DNA from: Mayfieldus profundus
Lineage (GTDB): Bacteria; Actinomycetota; Thermoleophilia; Solirubrobacterales; 70-9
Length of the DNA: 24,397 nucleotides
Reading direction: 5' to 3'
NCBI GenBank assembly: GCA_038040325.1
Contig: JBBPIM010000031.1
Span: 1-24,397, forward strand
The notes below the pieces were generated by a model. The model saw only the letters and a program-made list of their open reading frames with translations, was not told the origin of the DNA and searched no databases. Positions 1 through 8,187 of the stretch are shown here, one piece after another (within the stretch, counting starts at the first letter, position 1; each line of letters starts with the position of its first letter). Position numbers and translations under genes: made by a program.

Positions 1-246
1 GATCAGCATGTTGTCCTCGTCGTCGCCGGTAACCGCGATCACCATGTCGGCGCGCTGGATTCCGGCCCGCTCCAACACCCAAAGCTCCGACGCGTCGCCG
101 TACTGGATGCTGTGCTCGAGCTCCTGCTCGACGGTGACGTAGCGCCGCCGGTTGTTCTCGATCAGGGTCACCTCGTTGCCCTTCTCGATCAGCTCCCTGG
201 CGAGGTTCCACCCCACCTTGCCGGCTCCGACGATGATCATGTACAC
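1..246 (-). CDS. TrkA-type potassium uptake regulator, 3' end outside window
   Basis: This is the N-terminal 82 codons of an RCK_N (TrkA-N) protein; the gene runs off the left edge. The visible part is a Rossmann nucleotide-binding fold with the glycine motif GAGKVG right after the first beta strand, an acidic residue at the end of strand two (LIEN), and the ID-region motif VIAVTGDDEDN. Such proteins sit on the cytoplasmic face of potassium transporters and sense NAD(H) or ATP/ADP. I chose the GTG at 244-246 over the ATG at 238-240 because a GGAGGGA ribosome site (254-260) lies 7 nt from the GTG but 13 nt from the ATG. It follows the other TrkA gene by 17 nt, so the two are surely co-transcribed. 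The paired arrangement next to an APC permease resembles the mycobacterial ceoB-ceoC locus. Whether it has an RCK_C domain cannot be seen. Confidence 0.9.
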   Translation of the reverse strand, partial: MYMIIVGAGKVGWNLARELIEKGNEVTLIENNRRRYVTVEQELEHSIQYGDASELWVLERAGIQRADMVIAVTGDDEDNMLI

Positions 247-263
247 GCGCTCGTCCCTCCTCG

Positions 264-737
264 CTAGCCCGCCGGTTGCGCGGTCTCGGACCCCTCGCCG
301 GCTCCGCCGTCGCCGGCCGCCTCCCGCACTTCGCCCTCCAGCATCTCGATCGCAACCTTGGTCGGGCAGATCGTGTGCACGCCATGCTTCTCGTACCACT
401 CCGCGCGGAACGGATCGAGGATGCGCGCAATAACGGTCGGCACGTTGAACTTCTGCTTCGCGATCTGGGCGACGATGATGTTGGTGTTATCGCCATCGGT
501 CGCGGCGATGAACGCATCCGCCCTGTCGATGCCGGCCTCCAGCAGTGCGTCTATCTCCAGCGCCGTGCCGACCGTGAAGTGCCCGCCGAGGTCCTCCCAG
601 CTCTTCTCCAGCCCCACCTCGAGGCGGGCGTGAGACTCGGGGTCCTCATCGAGGCAGGACACCTCATGGCCGTCGCGCAGCATCGCCCTGGCGACCGACG
701 AGCCGACGCGGCCGCATCCGCAGATGAGGATGAACAT
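264..737 (-). CDS. TrkA/RCK_N potassium uptake regulator, short form
   Basis: A 157-residue RCK_N protein. The Rossmann motif GCGRVGS is at residues 7-13, an acidic strand-2 end (CLDED) follows, and the ligand-binding region ends with AATDGDN near residue 80. The NAD-binding domain fills about residues 1-125. After the typical KVAIEMLEGEV helix there is only a Gly/Glu/Ala-rich tail, so the RCK_C ligand domain found in proteins of about 220 residues is absent. The gene lies 10 nt downstream of the APC-universal stress permease and 17 nt upstream of a second TrkA gene. The role is probably gating or regulation of a potassium transporter, perhaps as a hetero-oligomer with its partner. The family is clear from the sequence; which transporter it serves is inference. 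Confidence 0.9.
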   Translation of the reverse strand: MFILICGCGRVGSSVARAMLRDGHEVSCLDEDPESHARLEVGLEKSWEDLGGHFTVGTALEIDALLEAGIDRADAFIAATDGDNTNIIVAQIAKQKFNVPTVIARILDPFRAEWYEKHGVHTICPTKVAIEMLEGEVREAAGDGGAGEGSETAQPAG

Positions 738-747
738 GGGCCTGATA

Positions 748-2817
748 CTAGAGCTTGCCGTCGCTCCGCCCCGCGGCGGAACCGTCCCCCGCCGCGCTCT
801 CCTCAGGCTCCTCCTCTTCGGCCTCCGGAGGCGCCGTCAGCAGCACCCGGCAGGGTGCTTTCTTGAGCACGTATTCGGTCGCCGCCCCCACCTCATCCGG
901 CCGCGACAACCCAGTCCCACCCAGCACCGCGCCGCCGCGAACCTTGCTCGGCGGCTCGCCTCCCATCACGATCGCCTCGGCATTGGCACGGCGGGCCATC
1001 TCCACGATCCCGGCGCCTATCGCGCGCGCCGGCACCAGCTCCGTGCTCACCTCGACCGACTCGTACTCCTCCGCCACCTCCCTGGCGCGCTCCAGCGCCC
1101 GCTGCGCCCGCTCCTGCTCCTCGGCCGGAAGCTTTGCATCGAGCGGCAGCTTCATCGGCACCTCCGCCACGTAGACGATGTCCAGCCTCGGATTCTCCTT
1201 CTTCCCGTCCCCGCCCTCGTCCTCGGCGGCGGCCAGCCGCCCGGCGGTCCCGACGATGTCATCGTCCAACTCGGTCCCGAACACCGGCACCAGGATCCGC
1301 CCGTACTCGACGTCCGGCGCCTGCTTGGTCAGTGCCTCTGGAGTGACCGAAACCCGGCTGGTGAGGCTGGTCCCCTCGACCAGCTTGCGATAGATCACAT
1401 AGCCCACCAGCCCGAATGCCATCCAGCCACCCCCCACCCAGCGGGCGCCGCCGTGGAACGCAAGCACGCTGGCAAACGCGGCGGTGCTGAGCACCGCGGC
1501 AAGCATCGCCGGCCATGGCAACTCGGCCCCCCTCCAGGGCACGGACCCTCCGATCCGGAACGGGCGCTCGCGCTCGGGATCTGTGATCCGGAGGCGCACG
1601 ATCGACACGTGCGCGATCGTGATCGCCAGCATCGCTCCGAAGGCATAGATCCCGGCCAGCAGCTCGACGTCGGTGGGGAACACCAGTCCCAGCGCAATCA
1701 CCCCCGACACCACGATCGCCACGTGGGGGGTCTGGTGGACGGTGCCCAGCTTGCCCAGCCAGCTCGGGATCTGGCGGTTGATCGCAAGCGTGTAGATGTG
1801 GCGCGACACCCCCAGCATCGACGTGTTGGCGGCCCAGAACAACACCGGCGCGGCGATCAGCGCGACCATCCATCGCATCAGGTCGGCGAGCCAGGGCGGG
1901 TCGAAAGCCGAAACCACCCCCAACACCGGCTCCTCCACGAACCGGCCTCCCAGCTCGGTCTCGGGGCCGTTCGGCCCGGCCACCACTGGCACCGCCATCA
2001 GCGCGATCGCCGCCATCCCGGCATAGACGAGCGGAACCGTCACCGCCCCCACTCCCACCACCCGTTTCAGGTCCTTCGCGCTGAGATCTACGTCGGGAGC
2101 CAGATTCGAGGCCGCCTCGATTCCGGCGTAGGCGAGCATCGCCAGCACTGCCGCGTAGGCAATGTCCTCGAAGCCGGGAGAGGTGAAGAGGTCGAGCTGA
2201 TCGGTGAGCCTGTCCGGGTGCATCACCACCACCGCCCCCACCACGATCACCGCGACCTGCAGCAGCACGTCGGCCAGCGCAAAGCCCGCCAGCATCGCCT
2301 GCTGACGCCTGCCGCTGAGATCGAGGATGTTGAGCACGCATGCCGCTGCGATCACCGCCCCGGCCAGCACCACTTCGAACCCCGGGTCGGTGAAGCTGTC
2401 CGACACCGGTGACAGGTAGTGCGGGATGGAGATCGCGGCGAGCGCGATGACGATCAGGTAGTCGATCAGGATCGCCCAGCCGGCGATGAACGAGACCAGC
2501 TCGTTGAACGCGTAGCGGGAGAAGGTCGACGAGCCTCCGCGCTCGCGGAACATCGCCCCGCCCTCGACGTAGCTGAGCGTGGTCAGAACGAACAGCAACC
2601 CGGAGGCCAGGAAGATCAGCGGCGTCAGGCCCAAGCCGTGCTCCGCCACCACCCCCAGGGCGAAATAGATCGAGAACCCGACCGCCGAATAGACCGCCGC
2701 GAAAAGCCACGGAACGCCGAGTCCGCGACGCAGGAACGCGTCGGCCTCCGATGGCCGCTGCTCTTCCGCGGCGCCCTGCCCGCCGCCTTCCGGCCGCCCG
2801 CCGGCCTGCTCGCTCAA
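748..2817 (-). CDS. APC-family permease with C-terminal universal stress (USP) domain
   Basis: This 689-residue protein has a charged N-terminus (about 30 residues), then some 12 membrane segments of the amino acid-polyamine-cation superfamily to about residue 470, then a soluble USP-like domain from about residue 500 (entry motif YGRILVPVFGTE, closing motif EYVLKKAPCRVLL) and an acidic tail. The APC helix-6 motif GIEAASN is present. The USP domain keeps a glycine-rich region (VMGGEPPSKVRGG) where nucleotide-binding members carry G-x2-G-x9-G. Known APC members with cytosolic domains include amino-acid permeases and the potassium importer KimA, and the neighbouring TrkA genes favour potassium or another cation, but the substrate is not proven. 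The TTG start overlaps the preceding stop (TTGA, 2814-2817), implying translational coupling. It is a paralogue of the permease at 3057-4958. Confidence 0.88.
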   Translation of the reverse strand: MSEQAGGRPEGGGQGAAEEQRPSEADAFLRRGLGVPWLFAAVYSAVGFSIYFALGVVAEHGLGLTPLIFLASGLLFVLTTLSYVEGGAMFRERGGSSTFSRYAFNELVSFIAGWAILIDYLIVIALAAISIPHYLSPVSDSFTDPGFEVVLAGAVIAAACVLNILDLSGRRQQAMLAGFALADVLLQVAVIVVGAVVVMHPDRLTDQLDLFTSPGFEDIAYAAVLAMLAYAGIEAASNLAPDVDLSAKDLKRVVGVGAVTVPLVYAGMAAIALMAVPVVAGPNGPETELGGRFVEEPVLGVVSAFDPPWLADLMRWMVALIAAPVLFWAANTSMLGVSRHIYTLAINRQIPSWLGKLGTVHQTPHVAIVVSGVIALGLVFPTDVELLAGIYAFGAMLAITIAHVSIVRLRITDPERERPFRIGGSVPWRGAELPWPAMLAAVLSTAAFASVLAFHGGARWVGGGWMAFGLVGYVIYRKLVEGTSLTSRVSVTPEALTKQAPDVEYGRILVPVFGTELDDDIVGTAGRLAAAEDEGGDGKKENPRLDIVYVAEVPMKLPLDAKLPAEEQERAQRALERAREVAEEYESVEVSTELVPARAIGAGIVEMARRANAEAIVMGGEPPSKVRGGAVLGGTGLSRPDEVGAATEYVLKKAPCRVLLTAPPEAEEEEPEESAAGDGSAAGRSDGKL

Positions 2818-3011
2818 CGCTGCATCCGCGAGGCCAGGTAGATCCGCCCCACGCCCACACCGATGAACGCGAGCCCCATCAGCAACCCGAGCGACAGCGG
2901 GCCCCCTCCGGAAGCGAGGGTGAGAGCCACGATCGCGACCCCCAGCCCAACCATGACGAGCGAGAGAGCGCGCACCGAGCCGTGGTAGATGCGCTCAGGC
3001 GCAGACATCAA
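2814..3011 (-). CDS. Small two-helix membrane protein, unknown function
   Basis: A 64- or 65-residue protein: a TTG (3009-3011) is followed directly by an ATG (3006-3008), and neither has a clear ribosome site, so the ATG is equally likely. Two hydrophobic stretches (SLVMVGLGVAIVALTLAS and LGLLMGLAFIGVGVGRIYL) form a helical hairpin with an Arg-rich C-terminus (ASRMQR). I do not recognise a family. It lies between two paralogous APC-USP permeases, 45 nt after the first and overlapping the start of the second by 4 bases (TTGA), which suggests a co-produced accessory subunit or assembly helper. That role is inferred from position only. Confidence 0.72.
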   Translation of the reverse strand: MMSAPERIYHGSVRALSLVMVGLGVAIVALTLASGGGPLSLGLLMGLAFIGVGVGRIYLASRMQR

Positions 3012-3056
3012 TGCGGCGATTCTACGGCGGCCCCAGACAGGACTGCCGACGGCTGT

Positions 3057-4958
3057 TCAGGCCGGAACGGGTGTGGGCGGAGGCAGTTGGACGGCAGGCG
3101 CCTTCGGCTGGGAGACCACGATTACCCGGCACGGGCGCTCGTCGAGCACCGTTTGAAGCGTCTTGTCGAACTGCGGCGTCCCGTTGCGGTAGCGCAGGCC
3201 CATCACGATCGCCGCCGCCCTGATCTGCTTCGCCTCGTCGGCGATCGCGTAACCCTCCTGACCGGGCCGCACCCGCTCCACGTGGCCCGATACGCGCAGC
3301 CCGCCGATCAGCTTTGCCTGCTCGATCTTGCTCTGGGCCTCGCTCTCCGCATCCTTCAGCTCGGCGTCGAGGGGCAGATGTCTGGGGACGGTGATCATCG
3401 AGTGGATGTGGATACCGCGCCGGCGCTTCGACGCCAGCTTCACCGCGGTGGCGACCATCTCGCGGGAGAACGGCTGGTCCTCGGGGAAGGCCACGAGGAC
3501 GCTCCGGTACTCGATCTCCTCGACCCCGAGCGGCTCCGGCAGCACCACCTTCACCGTCTCGGTCACCGGCAGCCGCTGGCTGCGGCGGTAGAGCAGGTAG
3601 AGGAGCATCCCGAAGGCCATCCAGCCGCCACCGACTGCGAGCGTGATGGGGTCCAGCGCCATCACCACGACCCAGGCGCCAAAGGTCCCAAAACCGCCGA
3701 GCACCGCGGTGAGCGGCACCTCGACGCCGCGGACATTCACGTTCAGGGGCGGTTTCCAGGCGCGCTCCTGATCCGGCTTGCGCTGGCGCAGCCGTACCAC
3801 CGAGACGTGCGCGATCGTGAACGACAGCATCGCGCCGAACGAGTACATCGTCGCCAGGAACGCGGTCTTGCCGGGCAGCACGGTCACCATTGCGACCAGC
3901 GAGAAAACGACGATGGCCACGTATGGGGTGCGGAAGCGGGGATGGATCTGCCGCAACGCCTCCGGCAGCTGCCGGTGATGGCCCATCGAGTAGGTGAGTC
4001 GCGAGACGCCGATCAACGCCGCGTTGGTGGCGATCATCAGGATCACCGCGGCCAGCACCCCGACGTAGACCCGCATGACGCTGGTCAGGCCAGAGCCCAG
4101 CCCGATGTTCTCGACGATGCCCAGCACCGGGTCGTCGGCGAACTTCGTCCCCAGCTCCGTCGTGAACTCCCCGCCGCGCTCGACGACGGGCATCGCCGAC
4201 AGTGCGATCGCCGGCAGCAGCGCATAAAGCCCCACCACCGCCAGCACCACGTAGCCGACCCCGCGCGGGATGTTCTCCGTCGGCCCCCTGGCCTCCTCGG
4301 CCATGTTGGAGATTGTCTCGATCCCGGTGTAGGCGACCATCCCGACCGCGATCCCGAGCAGGAAGTCGCCCCATGTCGGCGCGACCCCCAGGTTCACCTG
4401 GGAGACCAGCAGGTCGGGTTCGAGCACCAGCACGATCCCCACCGCGACCAGCAGGATCTGGGTGGCGAGGTCGGCCAGCGCCAGCACCAGGTTGAGCCGC
4501 GCCGACTCCTGGCTGCCTTTGATGTTCAGCGCCGCCAGCAGCCCGATCAGCACGATGCCGCCGATCACGTCGCCGGGCCCGTGTCCGAGCGGGTCCCAGA
4601 ACACGGCCAGGTAGTGCGGCACGAAGAAGGCCGAGATCGCGATCGTGATGATGTAGGTCAGCATCTGGCCCCAGGCAGCGAAGAAGCTGACCAGCTCGTT
4701 GAAGGCGTGGCGGGCGAAGCTGGAGGAGCCACCGGCCTCCGGGTACATCACCGTTGCCTCGGTGTAGGTCGCCGCCGTGAAGACGAAGATCAGCCCGGCG
4801 ATCATGAACGTCACGGGCGTCAGGCCAAGCGCGTAGAGCGCCACCACCCCGAGCGCGTAGTAGATCGACGAGCCGACGTTGCCGTAGGCGGCCGCGAACA
4901 GCGCTCCGGCGCCGTGCACCCGGCTCAGGCTCTGGTCCCTGGGAATTCGCTGCGCCAT
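3057..4958 (-). CDS. APC-family permease with C-terminal universal stress (USP) domain
   Basis: This 633-residue protein is a paralogue of the 689-residue permease just downstream. It has a short polar N-terminus, about 12 hydrophobic segments beginning at GAGALFAAAYGNVGSS, the APC motif YTGIETISNMAEEARGP, and a USP-like domain from about residue 485 (YRSVLVAFPED to DERPCRVIVVSQ) with a Pro-rich tail. The glycine loop of nucleotide-binding USPs is weak here (MGLRYRNGTPQ), so nucleotide binding may be lost. The ATG start is supported by GGAGG at 4964-4968, spaced 5 nt. It starts 24 nt after the alpha-hydroxy-acid oxidase stop and so is probably in the same operon. The substrate is an amino acid or potassium; the TrkA genes nearby favour the latter. 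Confidence 0.88.
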   Translation of the reverse strand: MAQRIPRDQSLSRVHGAGALFAAAYGNVGSSIYYALGVVALYALGLTPVTFMIAGLIFVFTAATYTEATVMYPEAGGSSSFARHAFNELVSFFAAWGQMLTYIITIAISAFFVPHYLAVFWDPLGHGPGDVIGGIVLIGLLAALNIKGSQESARLNLVLALADLATQILLVAVGIVLVLEPDLLVSQVNLGVAPTWGDFLLGIAVGMVAYTGIETISNMAEEARGPTENIPRGVGYVVLAVVGLYALLPAIALSAMPVVERGGEFTTELGTKFADDPVLGIVENIGLGSGLTSVMRVYVGVLAAVILMIATNAALIGVSRLTYSMGHHRQLPEALRQIHPRFRTPYVAIVVFSLVAMVTVLPGKTAFLATMYSFGAMLSFTIAHVSVVRLRQRKPDQERAWKPPLNVNVRGVEVPLTAVLGGFGTFGAWVVVMALDPITLAVGGGWMAFGMLLYLLYRRSQRLPVTETVKVVLPEPLGVEEIEYRSVLVAFPEDQPFSREMVATAVKLASKRRRGIHIHSMITVPRHLPLDAELKDAESEAQSKIEQAKLIGGLRVSGHVERVRPGQEGYAIADEAKQIRAAAIVMGLRYRNGTPQFDKTLQTVLDERPCRVIVVSQPKAPAVQLPPPTPVPA

Positions 4959-4982
4959 CCCTGCCTCCGAATATACGCCCGG

Positions 4983-6002
4983 CTAAGGCGCCCTTCTAAC
5001 CTGCTCCGGTGTGACCGCCGCGGGCGAGGCACAGCCGGCCAGGCAGAGTGCCAGCTCGAATTCGGCGCGCAGCAGCTCCAGCACCCGGCGCGCGCCCTGC
5101 TCACCGTCCACGGCCAGCCCCCACAGGGCAGGGCGCCCGACCAGCACGGCGTCGGCCCCGAGCGCCAGCGCGACCAGCACGTCGGTGCCGCGCCGGATGC
5201 CCCCGTCAACCAGCACCGCCCCGCGGCCACCGACCGCGTCCGCCACCTCGGGCAGGGCCTCCGCACTGGGTGCAACCCCGTCGAGCTGGCGGCCACCGTG
5301 GTTGGAGACGACCACTCCGGCGGCGCCGTGCTCGAGGGCCAGCTCGGCGTCTTCGGAGGTGAGCACCCCCTTGACAAGCACCGGCACGTCGCAGCCGGAC
5401 ACGAGCTGCTCGAGGTCGGCCCAGGTCACGGTCGGATCGAGCAGCGCGAACACCTCGGCGACGCCGATCGAGCGCGAGCCGCCGAGCGCCGCGACGACGC
5501 TGGGCACGTTCACCTCGGCCGGGACCACGAACCCCGAGCGCAGGTCGCGCTCGCGCCATCCCGGTCGCGGCGCATCCACGGTCAGCACGATCGCCTCGAA
5601 GCCGGACTCGATCGCCTCGTCGACCAGCGCCTGCGTGACGCCGCGATCCTTAAAGCAATAGAGCTGGAACCAGCGGCGGCCCTCGGGGACGGCCTGCGCA
5701 ACCTCGCTCGGCGAGGCCGTCGCCAGGGTCGAGAGGCACATCGCCGTGCCGGCTGCGGCCGCGGCCCTCGCCATCCCCACCTCGGCGTCGTCGTGGGCGA
5801 GACGCTGAAAGGCGACCGGCGCAACCAGGATCGGCGAGGACAGCTTCTCGCCGAGCAGCTCCACCGAAGTGCTCACTTCTCCGACGTCGACGAGCATCCG
5901 CGGCCGCAGCCGCCAGCGCCGCCAGACGCTCACGTTCTCGCGGAGCGTCACCTCGTCGCCGGCGCCGCCCGCGAAGTAGCCCAGCGGCCCCGGCTCGAGC
6001 AC
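4983..6002 (-). CDS. FMN-dependent alpha-hydroxy-acid oxidase/dehydrogenase (glycolate/lactate oxidase family)
   Basis: Oxidises an L-2-hydroxy acid (such as lactate or glycolate) to the 2-oxo acid with FMN in a TIM barrel. Counted from the GTG start, the family residues are visible: Tyr9 (GYFAGGAGDE), Tyr115 (FQLYCF), Lys211 (VLVKGV), catalytic His235 and Arg238 (SNHGGRQLDG), and the FMN phosphate site Asp266-Arg270 (DGGIRRGTD) then LGADAVLVGRP. The start is odd. Codons upstream of the GTG, back to about 6038, read ISVADYERLAAE, which matches the family's usual N-terminal helix, but no ATG, GTG or TTG exists before an in-frame stop at 6072-6074. The true start may be ATA (6036-6038) or ATT (6054-6056), overlapping the hppA end, or the helix may be lost. 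The substrate is not determinable from sequence. A 24-nt gap separates it from the downstream permease. Confidence 0.93.
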   Translation of the reverse strand: MLEPGPLGYFAGGAGDEVTLRENVSVWRRWRLRPRMLVDVGEVSTSVELLGEKLSSPILVAPVAFQRLAHDDAEVGMARAAAAAGTAMCLSTLATASPSEVAQAVPEGRRWFQLYCFKDRGVTQALVDEAIESGFEAIVLTVDAPRPGWRERDLRSGFVVPAEVNVPSVVAALGGSRSIGVAEVFALLDPTVTWADLEQLVSGCDVPVLVKGVLTSEDAELALEHGAAGVVVSNHGGRQLDGVAPSAEALPEVADAVGGRGAVLVDGGIRRGTDVLVALALGADAVLVGRPALWGLAVDGEQGARRVLELLRAEFELALCLAGCASPAAVTPEQVRRAP

Positions 6003-6048
6003 CTCGGCTGCGAGGCGCTCGTAGTCGGCGACGCTTATCGGCTCAGGG

Positions 6049-8121
6049 CTAGAAATGGACGATCGGGATGATCAGCAGGGCGACGATGTTGGCCACCTTG
6101 ATCATCGGGTTGATCGCCGGGCCCGCGGTGTCCTTGTAGGGATCGCCGACCGTGTCGCCGGTCACCGAGGCGGCGTGCGCCTCCGAGCCCTTGCCGCCGT
6201 ACGCCCCGTCCTCGATCAGCTTCTTGGCATTGTCCCAGGCGCCCCCTCCGGCGGTCATCGCGATCGCCGCGAACAGGCCAACCACGATCACGCCGATCAG
6301 CAGCCCGCCAAGCGCGTCGACGCTGAGCAGGCCGACGACCACCGGCACCACGATCGGGATCAGCGAGGGCAGGATCATCTCCCGCTGCGCGGCCGCGGTG
6401 ACGATCGAGACCGTGTGCCCGTACTCGGGCTTCTCGGTGCCCTCCATGATCCCCGGCTTCTCACGGAACTGGCGGCGCACCTCCTCGACCACCTGGCCTG
6501 CGGCGCGACCGACCGCTTCGATCGCCAGCGCCGTGAACAGGTAGACCATCATCCCGCCGATGATCAGGCCGATCAGCACGTCCGGGGTGGTGAGATTGAA
6601 GAGACTGTTCAGGTCGAAGTCGACCGGTGCCTCGTCCGCCAGCTCGAGCTTGAAGGCCGCGAACAGCACCAGGGCAGCGAGCGCGGCGGAACCGATCGCA
6701 TAGCCCTTGGTCACGGCCTTGGTCGTGTTGCCGACCGCGTCGAGGGGGTCGGTCACGTTGCGCACGTCCTCGGGCAGGTCGGCCATCTCGGCGATCCCGC
6801 CCGCGTTGTCCGTGATCGGGCCAAAGGCGTCAAGCGCGACGATCAGCCCCGTCAGCGAGAGCTGTGCCATCACCGCGACGCCGATTCCGTAGACGCCGGC
6901 GAGCTCGTTGGCGCCGAGGATCGCCAGCGCGATCACAAGCGCCGGGGCCGCACTGGACTGGAGGCCCTGAGCCAGACCCTGGATGATGTTGGTCGCGTGC
7001 CCCGTCTGCGAGGCCTGGGCAATCGTGCGCACCGGCCGGAAGCGGGTCGACGTGTAGTAGTCGGTGATCACGAAGAGCAACGCGGTGACGCCGATCCCGA
7101 TCAGCGCGCAGAGCCAAAGGTCGCCGACCCCCGGCGTCGACGCCGTCAGATCGGTGGCCTTGAGGTTGAGGTCTTCCATCAGCCACTTGGTGATCGGGTA
7201 GAACGCGGCGGCCGAGAGCACGCCGGAAACGATCAGCCCCTGGTAGAGGGCTCCCTCGACGCGATCGGTCCTGGTCCGCACCGACAGCGCCCCGATGATC
7301 GAGGCGATGATCGCGGCGCCGCCGATCACCAACGGGTAGATCGCGACCTGGGCCTGCTCGTTGAAGGTCAGAACGCCGAGCAGCATCACCGCCACTGCGG
7401 TGACCGCGTAGGTCTCGAACAGGTCGGCAGCCATCCCGGCGCAGTCCCCCACGTTGTCACCGACGTTGTCGGCGATCACCGCCGGGTTGCGGGGATCGTC
7501 CTCGGGGATTCCCGCCTCGACCTTGCCGACCAGGTCGGCGCCGACGTCGGCGGCCTTGGTGAAGATGCCGCCGCCGAGCCGTGCGAAGACCGAGATCAGC
7601 GAGCCGCCGAAGCCGAGCCCGATCAGCGCGTCGACGGCCTCCTTCTCGGTCTGGTCGGTGAGCACGAGGATGCCGTAGTAGCCGGCGACGCCGAGCAGCG
7701 CCAGGCCGACGACGAGCAGGCCGGTCACCGAGCCACCCTTGAAGGCGACGTCCAGTGCGGGCGGCACGCCGCCGCGGGCCGCCTCGGCCACACGGGAGTT
7801 GGCCCGCACCGAGAGGTTCATGCCGATGAAGCCAGCCGCGCCCGAGAGCGTGGCGCCGATCACGAAGCCGATCGCGGTGATCCCGTTCTGAAGCGGGATC
7901 AGGGCGATCGCGAGGATCACCGCGACGCCGGCGATGATCGTGTACTGGCGGGTCAGGTACGCCTTGGCGCCCTCCTGCACCGCGCCCGAGATCTCCTGCA
8001 TCTTCTCGTTGCCCGGGGACTTGGCGAGCAGGTGCTGGGTGATCAACAGGCCGTAGACCAGCGCCGCTCCCGCGCATCCGAGCGCGACGATTACTCCGTA
8101 GTCGGTGAAGAAATCGGTCAT
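6049..8121 (-). CDS. hppA: Membrane-bound proton-pumping pyrophosphatase, K+-independent type
   Basis: This 690-residue integral membrane enzyme hydrolyses pyrophosphate and pumps protons across the cytoplasmic membrane. Signature segments are present: DVGADLVGK (residues 192-200), the PEDDPRNPAVIADNVGDNVGD block (about 206-226), DAFGPITDNAGGIAEMA (about 431-447), and the C-terminal GDTVGDPYKDTAGPAINP. Lys468 in GNTTKAVTKG occupies the position where K+-dependent enzymes carry Ala, so this is the K+-independent, proton-pumping class. The ATG at 8119-8121 gives the usual N-terminus; I see no Shine-Dalgarno before it. Sixty-six bases separate it from the DUF1844-like gene upstream. Its end overlaps the probable extended start of the hydroxy-acid oxidase. 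It probably conserves energy by using pyrophosphate from biosynthesis, and could supply the gradient for the nearby permeases. Confidence 0.97.
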   Translation of the reverse strand: MTDFFTDYGVIVALGCAGAALVYGLLITQHLLAKSPGNEKMQEISGAVQEGAKAYLTRQYTIIAGVAVILAIALIPLQNGITAIGFVIGATLSGAAGFIGMNLSVRANSRVAEAARGGVPPALDVAFKGGSVTGLLVVGLALLGVAGYYGILVLTDQTEKEAVDALIGLGFGGSLISVFARLGGGIFTKAADVGADLVGKVEAGIPEDDPRNPAVIADNVGDNVGDCAGMAADLFETYAVTAVAVMLLGVLTFNEQAQVAIYPLVIGGAAIIASIIGALSVRTRTDRVEGALYQGLIVSGVLSAAAFYPITKWLMEDLNLKATDLTASTPGVGDLWLCALIGIGVTALLFVITDYYTSTRFRPVRTIAQASQTGHATNIIQGLAQGLQSSAAPALVIALAILGANELAGVYGIGVAVMAQLSLTGLIVALDAFGPITDNAGGIAEMADLPEDVRNVTDPLDAVGNTTKAVTKGYAIGSAALAALVLFAAFKLELADEAPVDFDLNSLFNLTTPDVLIGLIIGGMMVYLFTALAIEAVGRAAGQVVEEVRRQFREKPGIMEGTEKPEYGHTVSIVTAAAQREMILPSLIPIVVPVVVGLLSVDALGGLLIGVIVVGLFAAIAMTAGGGAWDNAKKLIEDGAYGGKGSEAHAASVTGDTVGDPYKDTAGPAINPMIKVANIVALLIIPIVHF

Positions 8122-8187
8122 GAGCGGCGCAGGAGTCTATCTACGACCGCGTGACCGGGTCCGCAGGCTCGGCGCGTGCGGCAGGGC

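Noticed and set aside
2751..6071. A 1106-codon plus-strand open frame opposite the permeases and oxidase, and a 699-codon one at 6055-8154 opposite hppA
   Set aside because: They are His/Arg/Gln/Asp-rich antisense shadows of real genes in GC-rich DNA. They have no domain pattern, no ribosome site, and complete family motifs exist on the other strand.
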